Shown one piece after another: positions 51,136-62,853 of a stretch of DNA of 64,000 nt. Each line of letters starts with the position of its first letter. The first letter of the stretch is position 1. The notes below the pieces were generated by a model. The model saw nothing but the letters and a program-made list of their open reading frames with translations. It did no database searches and had not been told where the DNA came from. This stretch comes from Isoetes taiwanensis (Eukaryota > Streptophyta > Lycopodiopsida > Isoetales > Isoetaceae), in assembly GCA_021234155.1 (NCBI GenBank), contig JAJEKV010000038.1:11864290-11928289 (forward strand), written 5' to 3'. The translations under genes were made by a program, and so were the position numbers.

Positions 51136-52009
51136 GATATTGATATTGATTTTACAATTTGGGAGCATTCTGCTAAAAGGCTCCCTCATCTCACGAGATA
51201 TCAATACTTTTCATTATTTAATGAATGCAATTGACAATGGGGATGTGATAGAGTTTCTTACTATCTTAAGGATGCTCTTGCTCCATATATCGCACTTCAT
51301 AAAGCTGTAGGTATAATCCCTTCATGTGGATTAAGCTCCATTGTGCTAATGATAGTGCCATTTCTGTTGTTACATGTTACTTTCCACCTACATAATCATA
51401 TTTCTATGATGAATATGATGTATATTGCAATGACCTATATGGTGGTCTTTACATTCCTCAATTCTAACAGTTAGAGCTTGTTATTCTTCTTCGTGATTTT
51501 AATGCTCGCATTGCTGCAGTGGAATTTGCTAGCTTATATTTGAGGATATGCGTGAACCTTTATAGATTTCTGCTAATGATACAATTTTACCATGTTCATT
51601 GCTTGATGCTAACAAACCTGTCTCGACACTTGGAAGGTAACTCATCCAATTGTGTGAAGTTTTCGAGATGATAATTTATAATCGATTAGGGCAATGGCCA
51701 CACTTTAAAGGCATGATATATAGACATGCTAGACAGTGAGGTGGTACTAATCTTGTTGATTATGTCATTTCCTGAGCACAAGATTTATATCTCATTTCAT
51801 GTTTCCAGATTAGAACAAGACACAAAGATGGGATCATAATTTCTGATCAGTATCCACTTTATTTGTTATCAAATTGATAGCTTATACCTTTTTCACCAGG
51901 TAATATACATTTTTGTGCCCCTTGCATTTGCTTGATTTAATCTAGAGCTAATGAATATGCACGGGCATTAGCCCCCGTTCTTGAAGGTATTTTGGATGTC
52001 AGACTGTGA
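51136..52009 (+). pseudogene. Decayed APE-type endonuclease domain of a non-LTR retroelement
   Basis: Reading through stops and two frameshifts (between 51301 and 51327, and near 51530-51541) gives an EEP-superfamily endonuclease core. In order I see KRLPHLTRYQYFS, YYLKDALAPYIALHK, WIKLHCAND, VVTCYFPP, then the hallmark VILLRDFNARI (family VxLLGDFNARIG), LIQLCEVFEMII, GGTNLVDYVIS and IIISDQYPLYLL (family SDHxPL). The N-terminal part with the first catalytic Asn and Glu is missing, so the copy is 5'-truncated. The catalytic His of SDH is Gln. Stops lie at 51232, 51393, 51465, 51563, 51638, 51737 and 51773. In LINE-type elements this enzyme nicks target DNA to prime reverse transcription. No reverse transcriptase follows. 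The copy is certainly inactive. Confidence 0.75.
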
Positions 52010-52934
52010 AAGCTGACTATGAAAATACTCCAGGTTTGTTGCAACCTATTTTCATACCAAATGAGCGATGGGAATGTGTGAATATGGATCTTGTAGTCTC
52101 ATTACCCCGAACTGCTAAGCAACACATCCAAATCTTAATGATAGTCAATTTTTTGACTAAGTATGCCAAGTTCATGCCTCTGAAGTGTGATGCTACTGGA
52201 TTTGGCGTACCTACAGCTTATATGCAATACATGTTTCCAACTTATGGATTTTCTTTATCTATCATAAACGACCGGGACACTAATTCACATGTCAATTTTG
52301 GAGAGATCTGATGCAGGGATTAAAGGTTCGTTTGCATATGAGTAGTAGTAATCATCCGTAAACTGATGGACAAACTAAGAGGATCAACATGATCATTGAG
52401 GATATGTTGAGAAGTCTTATTCATGAGAAAAAGTCTAAGTGGGAAGATTATGCTGGGATGCATAAGTATCTCAAAACAGAAGTAGTGAATATGCGTCATG
52501 GTCTGGAAGCAACAATGCATCAGTGCAAGTAGAATTTGCAAAAGGCCCAAGATCAATACAAATCTAATGCTAATATAAGCACAAATGAGAAGTCTCCTAC
52601 AAAGAGAGCGATTACTTCTTTCTGAGAATCATGTATTCTCCATCATTAAGGGTGAAAACTTTACGACCTCGGTGAAAGGACATCCAGACCTTTTAAAATT
52701 CTGAAAAGAATAGGTCCAATGGCATATGAGTTGAGCTTACCACAGGACCTTGGGATCCATCCTATATTTCATATAAGTCTGAATCGTGCTATTCACGCCC
52801 CATCCAATGGTCTAAGCCAATTGGTGGATGCCCCATACGAATATGCACCCAAACATTTGACATCTACACCATCTTATAGAGAATCTATATTGTCTCTACA
52901 TTGTGAATGGCATACTAGCAAAGTAAGTCGCTAG
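51991..52934 (+). pseudogene. Decayed Ty3-type LTR retrotransposon integrase
   Basis: This is the C-terminal end of a Ty3/gypsy polyprotein. It opens with the tail of the zinc finger (GCQTVKADYENTPGLLQP) and continues with the catalytic core. The first Asp is in VNMDLVV (52087), and the second Asp is in NDRDT (52270). The third catalytic position, in the DGQTxR motif (52377), is Lys (AAG) where the family has Glu. A GPY/F-type module follows (RPFKILKRIGPMAYELSLP, 52686-52742), then HPIFHISL and a worn chromodomain-like start (about 52870-52934). A one-base frameshift lies near 52305, and in-frame stops are at 52359, 52530, 52623, 52647 and 52653. No reverse transcriptase, RNase H or LTRs were found, so only a fragment survives. 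Confidence 0.85.
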
Positions 52935-53584
52935 TATATTCAGTTTAATAGTAAACTCTACGGTGAGCATATATCACAAAAAATCTTCTTTTTTTAAAAT
53001 GGGAAGGTGGTCGGTAATCGCGTTCGTAGCCAGATGAATGCGCATTTACTTCCCTTCCCGATGTTTTCGTTGTATGCGCCAATTTCAAACCACCCGCACG
53101 CACCCCAGCGCTCTGCAAAATTGAAGACCGGAAGCACATCTGGCCACCGCTACCTATGGCGACATGGCTTTCTGCGATGCGCCGATGTGCTCATCAACCA
53201 TCGAGATTTCCATTTGCATGACGCTATACCGGTGAATGATGCTCCCCGTTGTAAACGCTCACGGCGCGAAGTCCGCACCAGTACTATTCTAAGCTATCTC
53301 AAGTCACATTGTCAAATGAGATGCCTTTGAACTTTTGAAATTTCCGTGAGCGACATTACGCATACTTAATAGATAAGTGAAAGGCTGGTGATCCTGAAGA
53401 TTTGGATAGCCTTTCCCCGATCCTGTTCGCTTATTCTCGCCTCCCAAAAGCATGAAAGCACCTCCCAACGAAAAGTTATGCTCTTATCGCTTACTTCTTT
53501 GCTATAATTCCGCAGCCCTTCGCTTTTGAGCAGCCATCGACCGTCGCTAGGAGTTACCCCCGCCACAAGTTCTTCCTCAGAGCC
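52935..53584. other. No gene seen after the integrase remnant
   Basis: Moderately CpG-rich sequence with short open frames on both strands (longest 107 codons at 53007-53330). None resembles a known protein. A 3' LTR would be expected near here, but I could not find a partner copy. Confidence 0.45.
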
Positions 53585-53587
53585 CGA

Positions 53588-54240
53588 CTATTACTTCGAT
53601 GATTTATCTTTGTTTACGCCGCAGAAGTTCCCATACTCTATGATCAACAATGACTGACAACCACTAACTCGAATACAAATACTATTTGCGTTTTCGAGTC
53701 GATTCGAAGCTGTACGATTCTCAAGGAGATGAATTGCTTTGTCACCAGCCCATTAAGGTTTGCTAATAGCCAGCTGATATTAGAGCATAAAATTATTAGC
53801 CTTGCATGTATATTTTGTTTGAAAACTCAAAGATTTTATAGTTTTCTTGTTTAAATTTCTTTAGCTCAAGAATTTGCAGAGAAAGGTGGACCTTATTTTC
53901 TCCGAAGTCTAGTGCTCTATATTTACTTTTGAAGAATTCATTCAATGTAATGTAATGCTATGATGCCTGATGCGCCCCGCAAGGTATGCCTTGCATTCAA
54001 ATTCCTCGAAAAAGTAGGCCTATTAATGATTTTTCATCGTGTTCTCGTAATGCTTTTTCCTTCCCGACCATATTCTATGATCAATGAGTTCTCGGAGTAG
54101 AATGAATTAGGCGACACCGTACCATTCGTTTGCCGAGCAAGCCGAAAAGATAAAAATTCATTAGCCTTGCATTACGCGCATGTATTTGAAAAACTCACAA
54201 AGACGTTTCACGATCATAGAATGTACCTAACTAGCTCTGT
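53588..54240. repeat. Diverged direct duplication
   Basis: Copy 1 (53588 to about 53900) and copy 2 (54019 to about 54240) share, in order, a CTATTA word, ATGATTT, CTATGATCAA (53638 and 54074), a GAATTG/GAATTAGG word, GTTTGC and ATTAGCCTTGCAT (53795 and 54160), then TTTGAAAA and CTCA-CAAAGA. The offset falls from 436 to 365 bp between the anchors, so about 70 bp are missing from copy 2 or added to copy 1. Confidence 0.6.
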
Positions 54241-57200
54241 TCTATAAGTCCACTCGATGACCGAAGCATACTCATGAGCCGAGTTCTCGTGATTTTGTCT
54301 ATAGCAACATACCATGGAACATATTTGTCCGCATTTGTTCAAGATTTGTTCGATTGTCCAAGACATCACACACTTTATCGTGATCACCTTTATTTTTATG
54401 TAAGATTTTTATTTGTTTGTGTATTTCTGCATTGCATTGTGATCATCAGAACCATCAAAGTTCATCAATAAACATCAACCATCGGCTTTTTGCAGATCCA
54501 TTTCTAAAAATACTCCAAGATGTGTCTTTACATACCTAAAGTTTCTGCCGCCACGCGATGATATTTTTGAGAGATGATTATAAGTAATGGACATCTATGC
54601 GTAGAATGTTGGTGATCGCTTAGCATATATATATTGAATTACGCTGCTTATGAGTGTCATGTTCCCATAGCTGTAAGTTTCTCATCAGTTTCCAGTACAT
54701 TAGCATCTACACTCGCAAGATTCAAATGGGTTTTATAATGGCATGGTCTCAATCATTTACCGACCATGTCAATTGGTTCTTAAATGCACGCCACCTCCTT
54801 TTCCTTATGTCGGAAGGTTTCAAATCTTGCCCACTTTCCCTCTAAAGCCATGTTAGTTTGACCTCTTCTTAAATATATTGTTCAATTCTTTTAGATATAT
54901 TGTTGATCTATATTTATATAAATATTCTTATTCAAATTATGAAGATGGTGAATGGTTTTATTTAGACCTCAAATACAGATAAAATGATGGTGTCGTTTTA
55001 TGGGCCAAGTTTAGATTTTGTAATTTTACCGAAGTATCGTAAACAAGCTTGCCGCATCTTTTAATGAGAATGCCGTCACTTCAGGCATTTCCTGGCCAAT
55101 ATGGGTGGTGCGTGGATAAATTGCAGCAATGTAAAAGGCTATTTGATCTGCAGGTGGAAGTACAATCAATGAGGAGTTTGCTTTTGTTGAAATGAGAACG
55201 AGAAACCGTGAAGTGGCAAGTTGCAACCAAGTAAGATCTATAATCGCCCCCTTTATATGTGAAATTTAAAAGGTACCCTTTCATCTTCAAGGTACTGGTT
55301 GTTCATCAGGTTCAAGACCAACACAAATTTTGAAAATTGTTTAAAAGAGTCTATACTATTCTGCATAAACTATAGCATACCAAAAATGGTGGATGTTACC
55401 GAAAATTAACCATGTAGCTGAAGTAAAATGTTAAGAGCCGACAAAAAGGTACGTTTGCCAAATCAAGGTGCCATCTTCATAGCCACCAAAATCCCATTGA
55501 TGAATGCTTCTAGCCAACATTTAAAAGTATCATTGGACAAGAAGGAAATCACAAGAGATTCACAATGTGTTATTCATGAGTCATGGCAAATTGGGATCGT
55601 GATGGTATTTTTCTTCAGAAATTTTATTGAATTTCGCGGATGTGATTAGATGCATGGGCTTATAAGAAGATGCATCAGCTATTAGCTACCGGGCTTTTAT
55701 CACCACCATTATAAACGCTCTACGTTTTTTGCGCTCTATTTACGTTCATCCACTGCCATGCTATCATGGTTAACGAACTTTGCAACAAAATTATGCATAA
55801 ACTTGCCAAACTTGAGAAAACTTGAAAGTATTATAACAAAGGAACAATCAGATCCTATCCATGGTTATTATTTGTCGCCGGGCCGAGGATATGCACTAAT
55901 GTAATCGGTATGCACCAATGTAAAGAGTTCGCTGATTTTCAATCAAGATATGGCAATCATTGGCGTTCTCCCACAATCGTATTGGTCCCGACCGCCTCTT
56001 TAATCGAGTAGCGCTTGGTTTTGCAATCTTCAAAACCATACAACCATGAAAGGGGAGGGGGGAATACTACTCTTTGCTCCACAAAAGGACAAAGAAAATA
56101 AGAGTTTGTTGAGAAGAAACTGCGATTTCCCCACCACTTCTTCTATATTTGTGCGTACTGTTCCCTCTAATCATTACTTCCATGTAATACTACGTTATTC
56201 ACTTTCCAGTGCTATTTCAGGCAAGCTTTGAATGTCTCAAGGGGGTTTTAAATATGATCATGGGTCTATTACATTTGATAGTGTTTGATCATTGCCCGCT
56301 TCTTGAATTGCATAGTAAGAAATAACTGGAAAGCGAGCCATTAAAGAATTAATGCTATTTGAACAACTCCATAAGGAAGTGAAGATTATAGACTCTTTGA
56401 ATTTTGAACAAGTACATTCATGTCACGCAGATATTCAAAACCTAATGTCCCCAACTTTTATTAATATATGGGTAAATATAAACTATAACCAGCATTACAA
56501 GGATTTACTAAGAGTTACTAAATGCATCACATTTTTATTATGCCTATTATGAAATTCAATGTACAATAAATGTATTATTAAGAAAGGATGTTTATGATGA
56601 TTTCATTAGAAAATATTTGTGATGTTTATGGTTGTCTTCCTGCTTGGCGCAGATAATATAATAATAGTCATTTTTACGCTAGTTTCAAAGCATCTTAGAG
56701 AGTGTTTCCTTAACTAAAAGCTAACTATTTAGTTACAAAATTGTCCAATGGAGCTGAATAAGTGGTATTGTTGGTAGCTGAACCGAGCATGAAAATTGAA
56801 TGAATCTCTCCATCACATGTTCAACACATATTGATTTGTTGAAAATATAAGAAAAGAACCATTCGTAGAGGTACATGTCCAAGGCTCCCTGCAAGATATC
56901 ATACCAAGGTTCTCTCAAATCAGTACTCATTTGACACCCTCACACACATATTGTTGTTAGCATTCATTAGCAAGATTTAGCTATTTCTGTAAAAAATTCA
57001 TACATGTGTTACCTCTATCAATTATGAATAAAATATACTATTTGATTGCTCTTCATGAATATTACATAGAAATGTCAAGCATCCCAAGCTGCTGGAGTTT
57101 TAGGGAAGTTAAAGGTTTTAGATTAGGGTCGAATTAATCAAACAGGCCAGCATTGGTTTATGATTTAAGAGCCAGGTTAAAGGGTTTTCTCTAGAGTTAA

Positions 57201-58828
57201 ATACTTAGATGTGCTTGAAGTTTATGGTTTTTAGGTTCTTCAAAGTTTGGGGTTTTATGTAGTTTAGGTCTCATGGTATAATTTCTATTCTAGCAAACCA
57301 TAAGTTGCCAAAGTGTTGACAACATAAAAGAAATAATAATGCGCTCAACACGCATCAATGTTTTCACTATAGATAATGTTGGTGCGAATGATCGTTTCCT
57401 TTCGAAGTTCTTAAACCATTGCACTTGTTAATGAACTCCTTTGTTTAATGAACCATAAAATCTGATAACAAACATGAGACGAATCACTTCACAAGTGCTA
57501 TGTTCTTTACTATGTTCATAAATCCTTTGTTGCATTTAGAGATCATTTTTCAAGTGGTAAAGGCAGCATTACGTTTTATACAAGATTGTTCATGGCAGCT
57601 ACATTAAAACAAGATTTGTTTTCCTATGTGCATGTACCATATTTCTACTCAACTGCCACATTCATGCAATATGCCTTTTATGCCCAATACATCACAAAGC
57701 ATTTTACCGAAGTCGCTATCACCCCAAATGCACACACGTTGATAAAATGTTCTGCGACGTCGCTTCTAGTAGTATATGATAAATGTTAAAACCTCTACAC
57801 ACAACACATGCATTGTTCAGTACTCTCAATTACTAAGGCTGCATAAATACCTAGTTATATCATATGAAATATTGATATGGAGCTAGGTACATTACCGAAG
57901 ATTGTGATAATTTTAGAGAACTTAATTAATGCAAAAGATTCTGCATGGGCTCTGAATGATGACATTGTGGTCCTCAATTATTGAGCCAAAATGCGGCAAA
58001 TTAAAGGTGGCTCATAACTTCTAAAATCATTAACATTAAATGACTAGCAACATAAAACAAAAGGTTGTGGAATCCATAAAGGACAAATAAATTAAAGGAG
58101 AATGAAAAGAAAGTGCACAATTTGGCTATTTCAACAAATGAAACTAATTTAAATTTATTTAGCTGGCACTTTTAACATTCATATTTATAAGACTATGGCC
58201 CATCTCTTTGTCTATCCATAAGTTGTTACACAGTGTAATTATTGTGTCTAATGCCACATCTACGAAAATATTATGCTTTTGAATAAAGTTGCTTCCACAA
58301 ACAAGAAGAAACCAGGAGACTGAAAACAGGACAAATTAGAACTAGTTGATTTCAATTTGGGGGCTGCAAATTGTATCTCCAAATCCCCTTGCTAATGTAA
58401 TGGGAATATAGGGAGCTTCCTTTTACACCACAAAGAGGCTAGCCTAACATCATTTTTAACTTTAAAAAATGTGAAACTGACATTGTAATCCTTGACCCAA
58501 AAGCGAACAGATTTGAGAACTATGACACCAAAGAACTTTTAAATGAGTCTAATAATTTTGGAATAAGCCCATCAATATCAACTATGAGGTAAGCATAACA
58601 ACTTCTGGATGTGGATATGGAAGGTATGGGGAGAATGGACCAAGTGGGGGATACATGGACCCCATTGAGCATATAGTGCAATTAATTGTAAAGACCCACA
58701 TTGAACCATGTTGCAAGGGATATGCGAGAGATTCTACGACATAGCAGATGGCTAGGGGAAAATGTGGTTAATGTTAATTAATGGTATCAATAGATTGAAA
58801 ATAAAGTTACCCTTAGTGTGGTGATAGG
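54241..58828. other. No supported gene
   Basis: AT-rich, CpG-poor sequence. Open frames reach at most about 73 codons (for example 55428-55649) and lack recognisable domains. No RNA gene or transposase motif was seen. Confidence 0.55.
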
Positions 58829-59160
58829 ATGCAATCCCAACCATTGGGGAATCCATCCCATGGAATCTCCAACAACCATGATTATGCCAAACTTTTATTT
58901 TCATTCATATCAATAGGCCAAGAGGGCCACAACTACATCACATCGCCATATCAGCCAAAATACAGGTCCTACATGGTCAACTACACCAAAATAGAGGTCC
59001 TACGTGATCGAGGTCAATTTTAAAGAAAACACGTACACACATGCACACACACACATACAAAACATCACACACATGAACATGAAAAAGTTTCCCTCATCAG
59101 GCTGATTTGGTGCAATCCCAAGAGTTGGTGATTCCATGGTATGGAATAACCAACACATGT
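58829..59160. repeat. Cluster of short repeats: dispersed pair, 31-bp tandem pair and CA microsatellite
   Basis: A unit of about 50 bp with GCAATCCCAA, a TTGG word and CCATGGAAT-like words occurs at 58829-58880 and again at 59110-59160, 281 bp apart. Between them, a 31-bp tandem pair (58955-58985, 58986-59016) shares CCAAAATA-AGGTCCTAC, and a CA-rich microsatellite spans about 59029-59075. Confidence 0.65.
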
Positions 59161-59390
59161 TAAAACACATCTATAATGGTAACTTTATTCCCAGAACAGG
59201 AAAAGGAGCTTTTAATCGTCCACAACATATTTTTAACATCACAGACCAATATGAGAAAAGAGTATTTTTTAATCGGCGAGTAGAGAAGATCAAAGAAACA
59301 TTATCGCGAATAGACGCTGACAGATGTTATAATTCAGCCTTAATGGCAAAATCCCAAGAAAGTCCAAGAACGTCAGAGCAGTGGTTATAA
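59136..59390 (+). CDS. Unassigned 84-codon ORF
   Basis: The frame runs ATG to TAA and encodes a hydrophilic, basic product with an Arg/Lys/Glu-rich middle (VFFNRRVEKIKETLSRID) that could form a helix or coiled coil. It lacks a signal peptide or membrane segment. The amino-acid balance looks more protein-like than neighbouring frames, but it starts inside a repeat and I recognise no family. It may be a fragment of an older coding sequence. Confidence 0.2.
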   Translation: MVWNNQHMLKHIYNGNFIPRTGKGAFNRPQHIFNITDQYEKRVFFNRRVEKIKETLSRIDADRCYNSALMAKSQESPRTSEQWL

Positions 59391-59559
59391 CAACAAATTG
59401 ACACCACGGATTACGCCCGTGGCTATTAACATCGTCCGACATTTACTGCGCTCCGTCATCGAGGGTCTAAGCTGAAACATGTTGTAATGCAATCGTCCAG
59501 CCGATCTTACAGGCCCCAGGGTCCATATTGGCTGGTTTATTGCAAAATTTCTATATTAT

Positions 59560-60230
59560 GTACAACCGGCCATTAATAACCTTCAAATCATTAATTTGTT
59601 ACAGATGGGTTGCATGGTCTTGCAGTAATCAGACATGTGAGGCTGTCAAAGTCTTAAAGGGGTCCAGGGGTCTTCCATAAAAGGAGACTCCTCCTTTTGC
59701 ATCATTCACAAGTATTTCTCTCTCACTTTGGCTTCGCTTTTGCCTTGAGCTACTGCTATTCTTGGCAATGGGATCTTCTCCTCAACCCACAAAATGACAA
59801 AACCAAGATCCCAACTTGGGATCTGTGATCCTGCTGCATTTCGTTCATTCTTCTGCAATTGTCTTGCATTGCAATCCATAGGGATCCGACAGGAAGAATC
59901 AGCCGCCCTGGTTCCGAGCCAAAGATAGATATCACATGCCACCATGGAGGTCTCGTCAGGAAAGGATCACTGCCCCCTACATCCTGTGTAGGCGGACATT
60001 TCAGCCCCTCTCAGCAGACCATTCGAAGGATTTCTTTGCTTCATTTTCAACAAGAGTTAAATCCCCTTCAAAGAAACGTACATGGTGGTCACTTCATAAG
60101 GATGCTAGAGGGCATTACAAGTTTTTCCCTTCTATAAAAGATAGTCAAGCAGACCGAAGACAACTACCCATGGCAAGTTTCTGGCAAGAAATGGAACAAA
60201 GCGAGCTGGTTTGGAGCCATTATTGATTCC
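59560..60230 (+). mobile_element. Possible LTR 3' half and leader of an LTR retroelement
   Basis: A TATA-like CCATAAAAGG (59675-59684) is followed by a pyrimidine-rich start region (TTTCTCTCTCACTTTGGC). About 220 bp further on, TGGTTCCGAGCCA (59909-59921) resembles the plant initiator-tRNA-Met primer-binding site TGGTATCAGAGCCA with one deletion and one substitution. This spacing is normal for TATA, transcript start and primer-binding site. A frame of 96 codons (59936-60226) follows but has no gag motif. No second LTR was found, so the call is weak. Confidence 0.25.
59675..59698. promoter_or_regulatory. TATA/CArG-like box overlapping a perfect hairpin
   Basis: CCATAAAAGG fits the CArG consensus (CC, six A/T, GG) and also resembles a plant TATA box. 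It overlaps AAAAGGAG (59679-59686), which pairs exactly with CTCCTTTT (59691-59698) across a four-base loop. Confidence 0.3.
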
Positions 60231-60791
60231 AGGCAAATTCCAAGGCGCTGGCCTTTTACTGGCGCTTACCGCAGAAGATGTTGAGGTGCATGGTTTTTGT
60301 GTGCAGATTTGTGCATATCACAGGCACAAGAGTTCGCTCATCCGCCAATCTGGCATTTTGACGGTAGGCAATTCAATGTGGAAATGCAGGCAAATGCATG
60401 GCCTTTGCTCATCCAAGGGATCACTTCAACTCTGACAGGGAGCCAATTTTGTATCTCCAATGCTGATGTTATGTTGACGGCATGATCATCAACATTGCCA
60501 TGGTGAGCCCTTGCAGGAGCTGCTACCACCTTTGGAAATGATGTCATGAATTATCTCACTTGCGCGTTATAGTGCCTGCAGGATCTATGGCAAACATGCT
60601 GTCCTGGCGAACCTGACAGCTATGATTGAAGAAACCGCAATTTTACTTTGGCGCTGAATGGCTCGTTTATTTCCCGCATTATGATCCCATTACATCTTCT
60701 TGTGCATATCCTTCTTGAACAGATCCAATCTAACATAGAAGACTGCAATGTAGTCATTAAGAATGGTTATTGCATGTCTCAGAACCTTAGT
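60231..60791. other. No supported gene
   Basis: Overlapping short plus-strand frames (60211-60435 and 60297-60485) are open in two registers, and neither shows a known domain. Confidence 0.45.
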
Positions 60792-60868
60792 AGCAAGGTT
60801 ATATTATACCAATGATACTTTGCTTTTGAAGCAAGGTTATATTAGACAATTGCTGCTTTGCTTCTTGT
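60792..60868. repeat. 38-bp tandem duplication
   Basis: Two adjacent units (60792-60829 and 60830-60868) begin AGCAAGGTTATATTA and end in a CTTTGCTT word. A more worn third copy (AGAAAGGTGATATTATA, about 60882) may follow. Confidence 0.65.
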
Positions 60869-62853
60869 AGTGTGGACCTAATAGAAAGGTGATATTATAT
60901 GTGTTCCTTGCCAGTGGAGACAATAGAAATGTGCTTACTTTATATATCAATATTCTATACGTGCCTTCATGGAAGAAAAGTTTCTTCCAACATTGACGAA
61001 ATTGATGTTTTAAATTGTTTGTCTCTCTAACTGCCACCCACCATATTCAGGTAAAGGACGAAAAGCTTATGCCATACAAGACAAAGAAAACGATATTTGC
61101 ACCCCCCCATGGTAAAAAAAAAAGCACCACATCAGAATCATCCAGCACTGTTCTGAATGAATGCTTTGAATAATATAAGCTCTCCATGTGCACGCACACA
61201 TATGGCCATCTGTTTGCAACAGTGGGTAAGGGATTCTTGTTATCAGCCTTCTGTAAAGTGCCAGTTACCCTATGTGTTGTCACAATGCTGCATACATACG
61301 TACATAAAATCACAGGCCATATCGTTGCTATAATGAACCCATGCAGCTTATTAAGTTCGATGCTGGACGCAATATAAAGCTAGATCAGACTCAAAAGCAG
61401 AATAATGTCCGTGGGTACTCCTGCATTTGCCACCTTCCAATGAAATCTGGCAGAAAAAGATCGGGAATCCAGACATCTGATAACGTCCTCCCACCACCTT
61501 AGATCCCAATGAACTTCAAGTGGCGTATGAATATGACCGTAAGATAAGAAGGCTATATAAGAGATCATTTTTCCCCTTAACACACGGTCTCAAGTTTGAG
61601 TCATAGATTAAAAACAATGAATGATCAAAAAGCTCAGGTTAGGATCTAAAAAACCCCAGATGTATTGTGGATTAGAAGAGTGCAGGAGGATTAAGAAGCC
61701 ACTACAACAACTCAGTCACTTGAGTACGATCTTATTCTTAAATCATTGAATACCTATGTTATTACCAGTTCAAATTCCTATCTTCCAAAACTCGGCTTCT
61801 CTTACACTATCCATAGATTTAAAATTGAGCCATGTCCCGGTTAGGGAATTGAACCCCAACAACCAGAACTCACTTTCTAGTGTTAACACGCTAGACATGT
61901 CAACTTATTCACCACCGATTTTGATTTTAGAATTTTCAAAGGAAAGCATCTGGCTTTGTATGCTCTTCTACTCTTGGACGATTTTGATCATTCTCTTACA
62001 AAGCAAATGGCAACCAAGCAACTAGTTATTGCAACTAATTTACTTCTATAACCTCCTAGCCATGACATTCTGGTCATTTGCGACCGTCAAAGCTTGCTAG
62101 TTGCATATGACCCAAACATCGCGCTCGCTTCGTCTGTGCGGCAAAGCTCTTCAATGCTGTAGCTCATGCCATAGCTAGGAAGATAAAATGATAGTCATCT
62201 TGATTAATAATACCTGTAAAAATGAGAAATTAATGCAATCAATTTGTGTGAACCTGGTAACAAAAGAAATGCATAGTACCTTCATATGTAGTAGCTAGAC
62301 TAATGGTAATGGAGAGTAGAAGGAAATGTTTCAAGATGAAACATTACCCTCCCGTTGATTGAGTCGATTAAGTTCTTGATGACTAAAGGACTGTTCCCCC
62401 TATTCTGGAACAAGATACAAAACTTAATATTAGTCAAAACTTTGACATGGACGCCGAAAAATAGAATTACATACAGTATAACGAGTTCCATTTAAACATG
62501 AATGTACAGCTCTATTATTCTAACAAATTGGAACAAAGTATCTGCTTTTGACGAATATCTATATTAACGAAATGGATAGGCCTCTACCTTCTAAGATAAA
62601 AAACAAAGTAACAAACACACCTCCTTCTCATAAACTTTTCCTGCTTTTGAAATTGCTCCAGTGCCTGATGTCTTTTTTCAAGGCCGATATGTGTTTTGGT
62701 ACAAATAAACAGCAGCCAGTGTTTGGCTTCATCTTTGCCTTGGATATACATCTCCATTCTGCATAAAGCAGTTCAAAAACTGGATTTGCTTTCCAGAAAT
62801 AGATGTGACTACAGCCAAATCCAATTGCTCAGCTGTACAGGAGCAACACCATC
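60869..62853. other. No supported gene; 3' flank of the PPR gene
   Basis: AT-rich sequence downstream of the minus-strand PPR gene. Short open frames on both strands show no domains. I saw no clear AATAAA signal on the minus strand close to the stop codon, so the transcript end cannot be placed. Confidence 0.5.

Noticed and set aside
59859-60226. Overlapping frames of 92 and 96 codons as a gag start
   Set aside because: They are in different registers and show no gag or zinc-knuckle motif; they are mentioned only as part of the weak LTR candidate.
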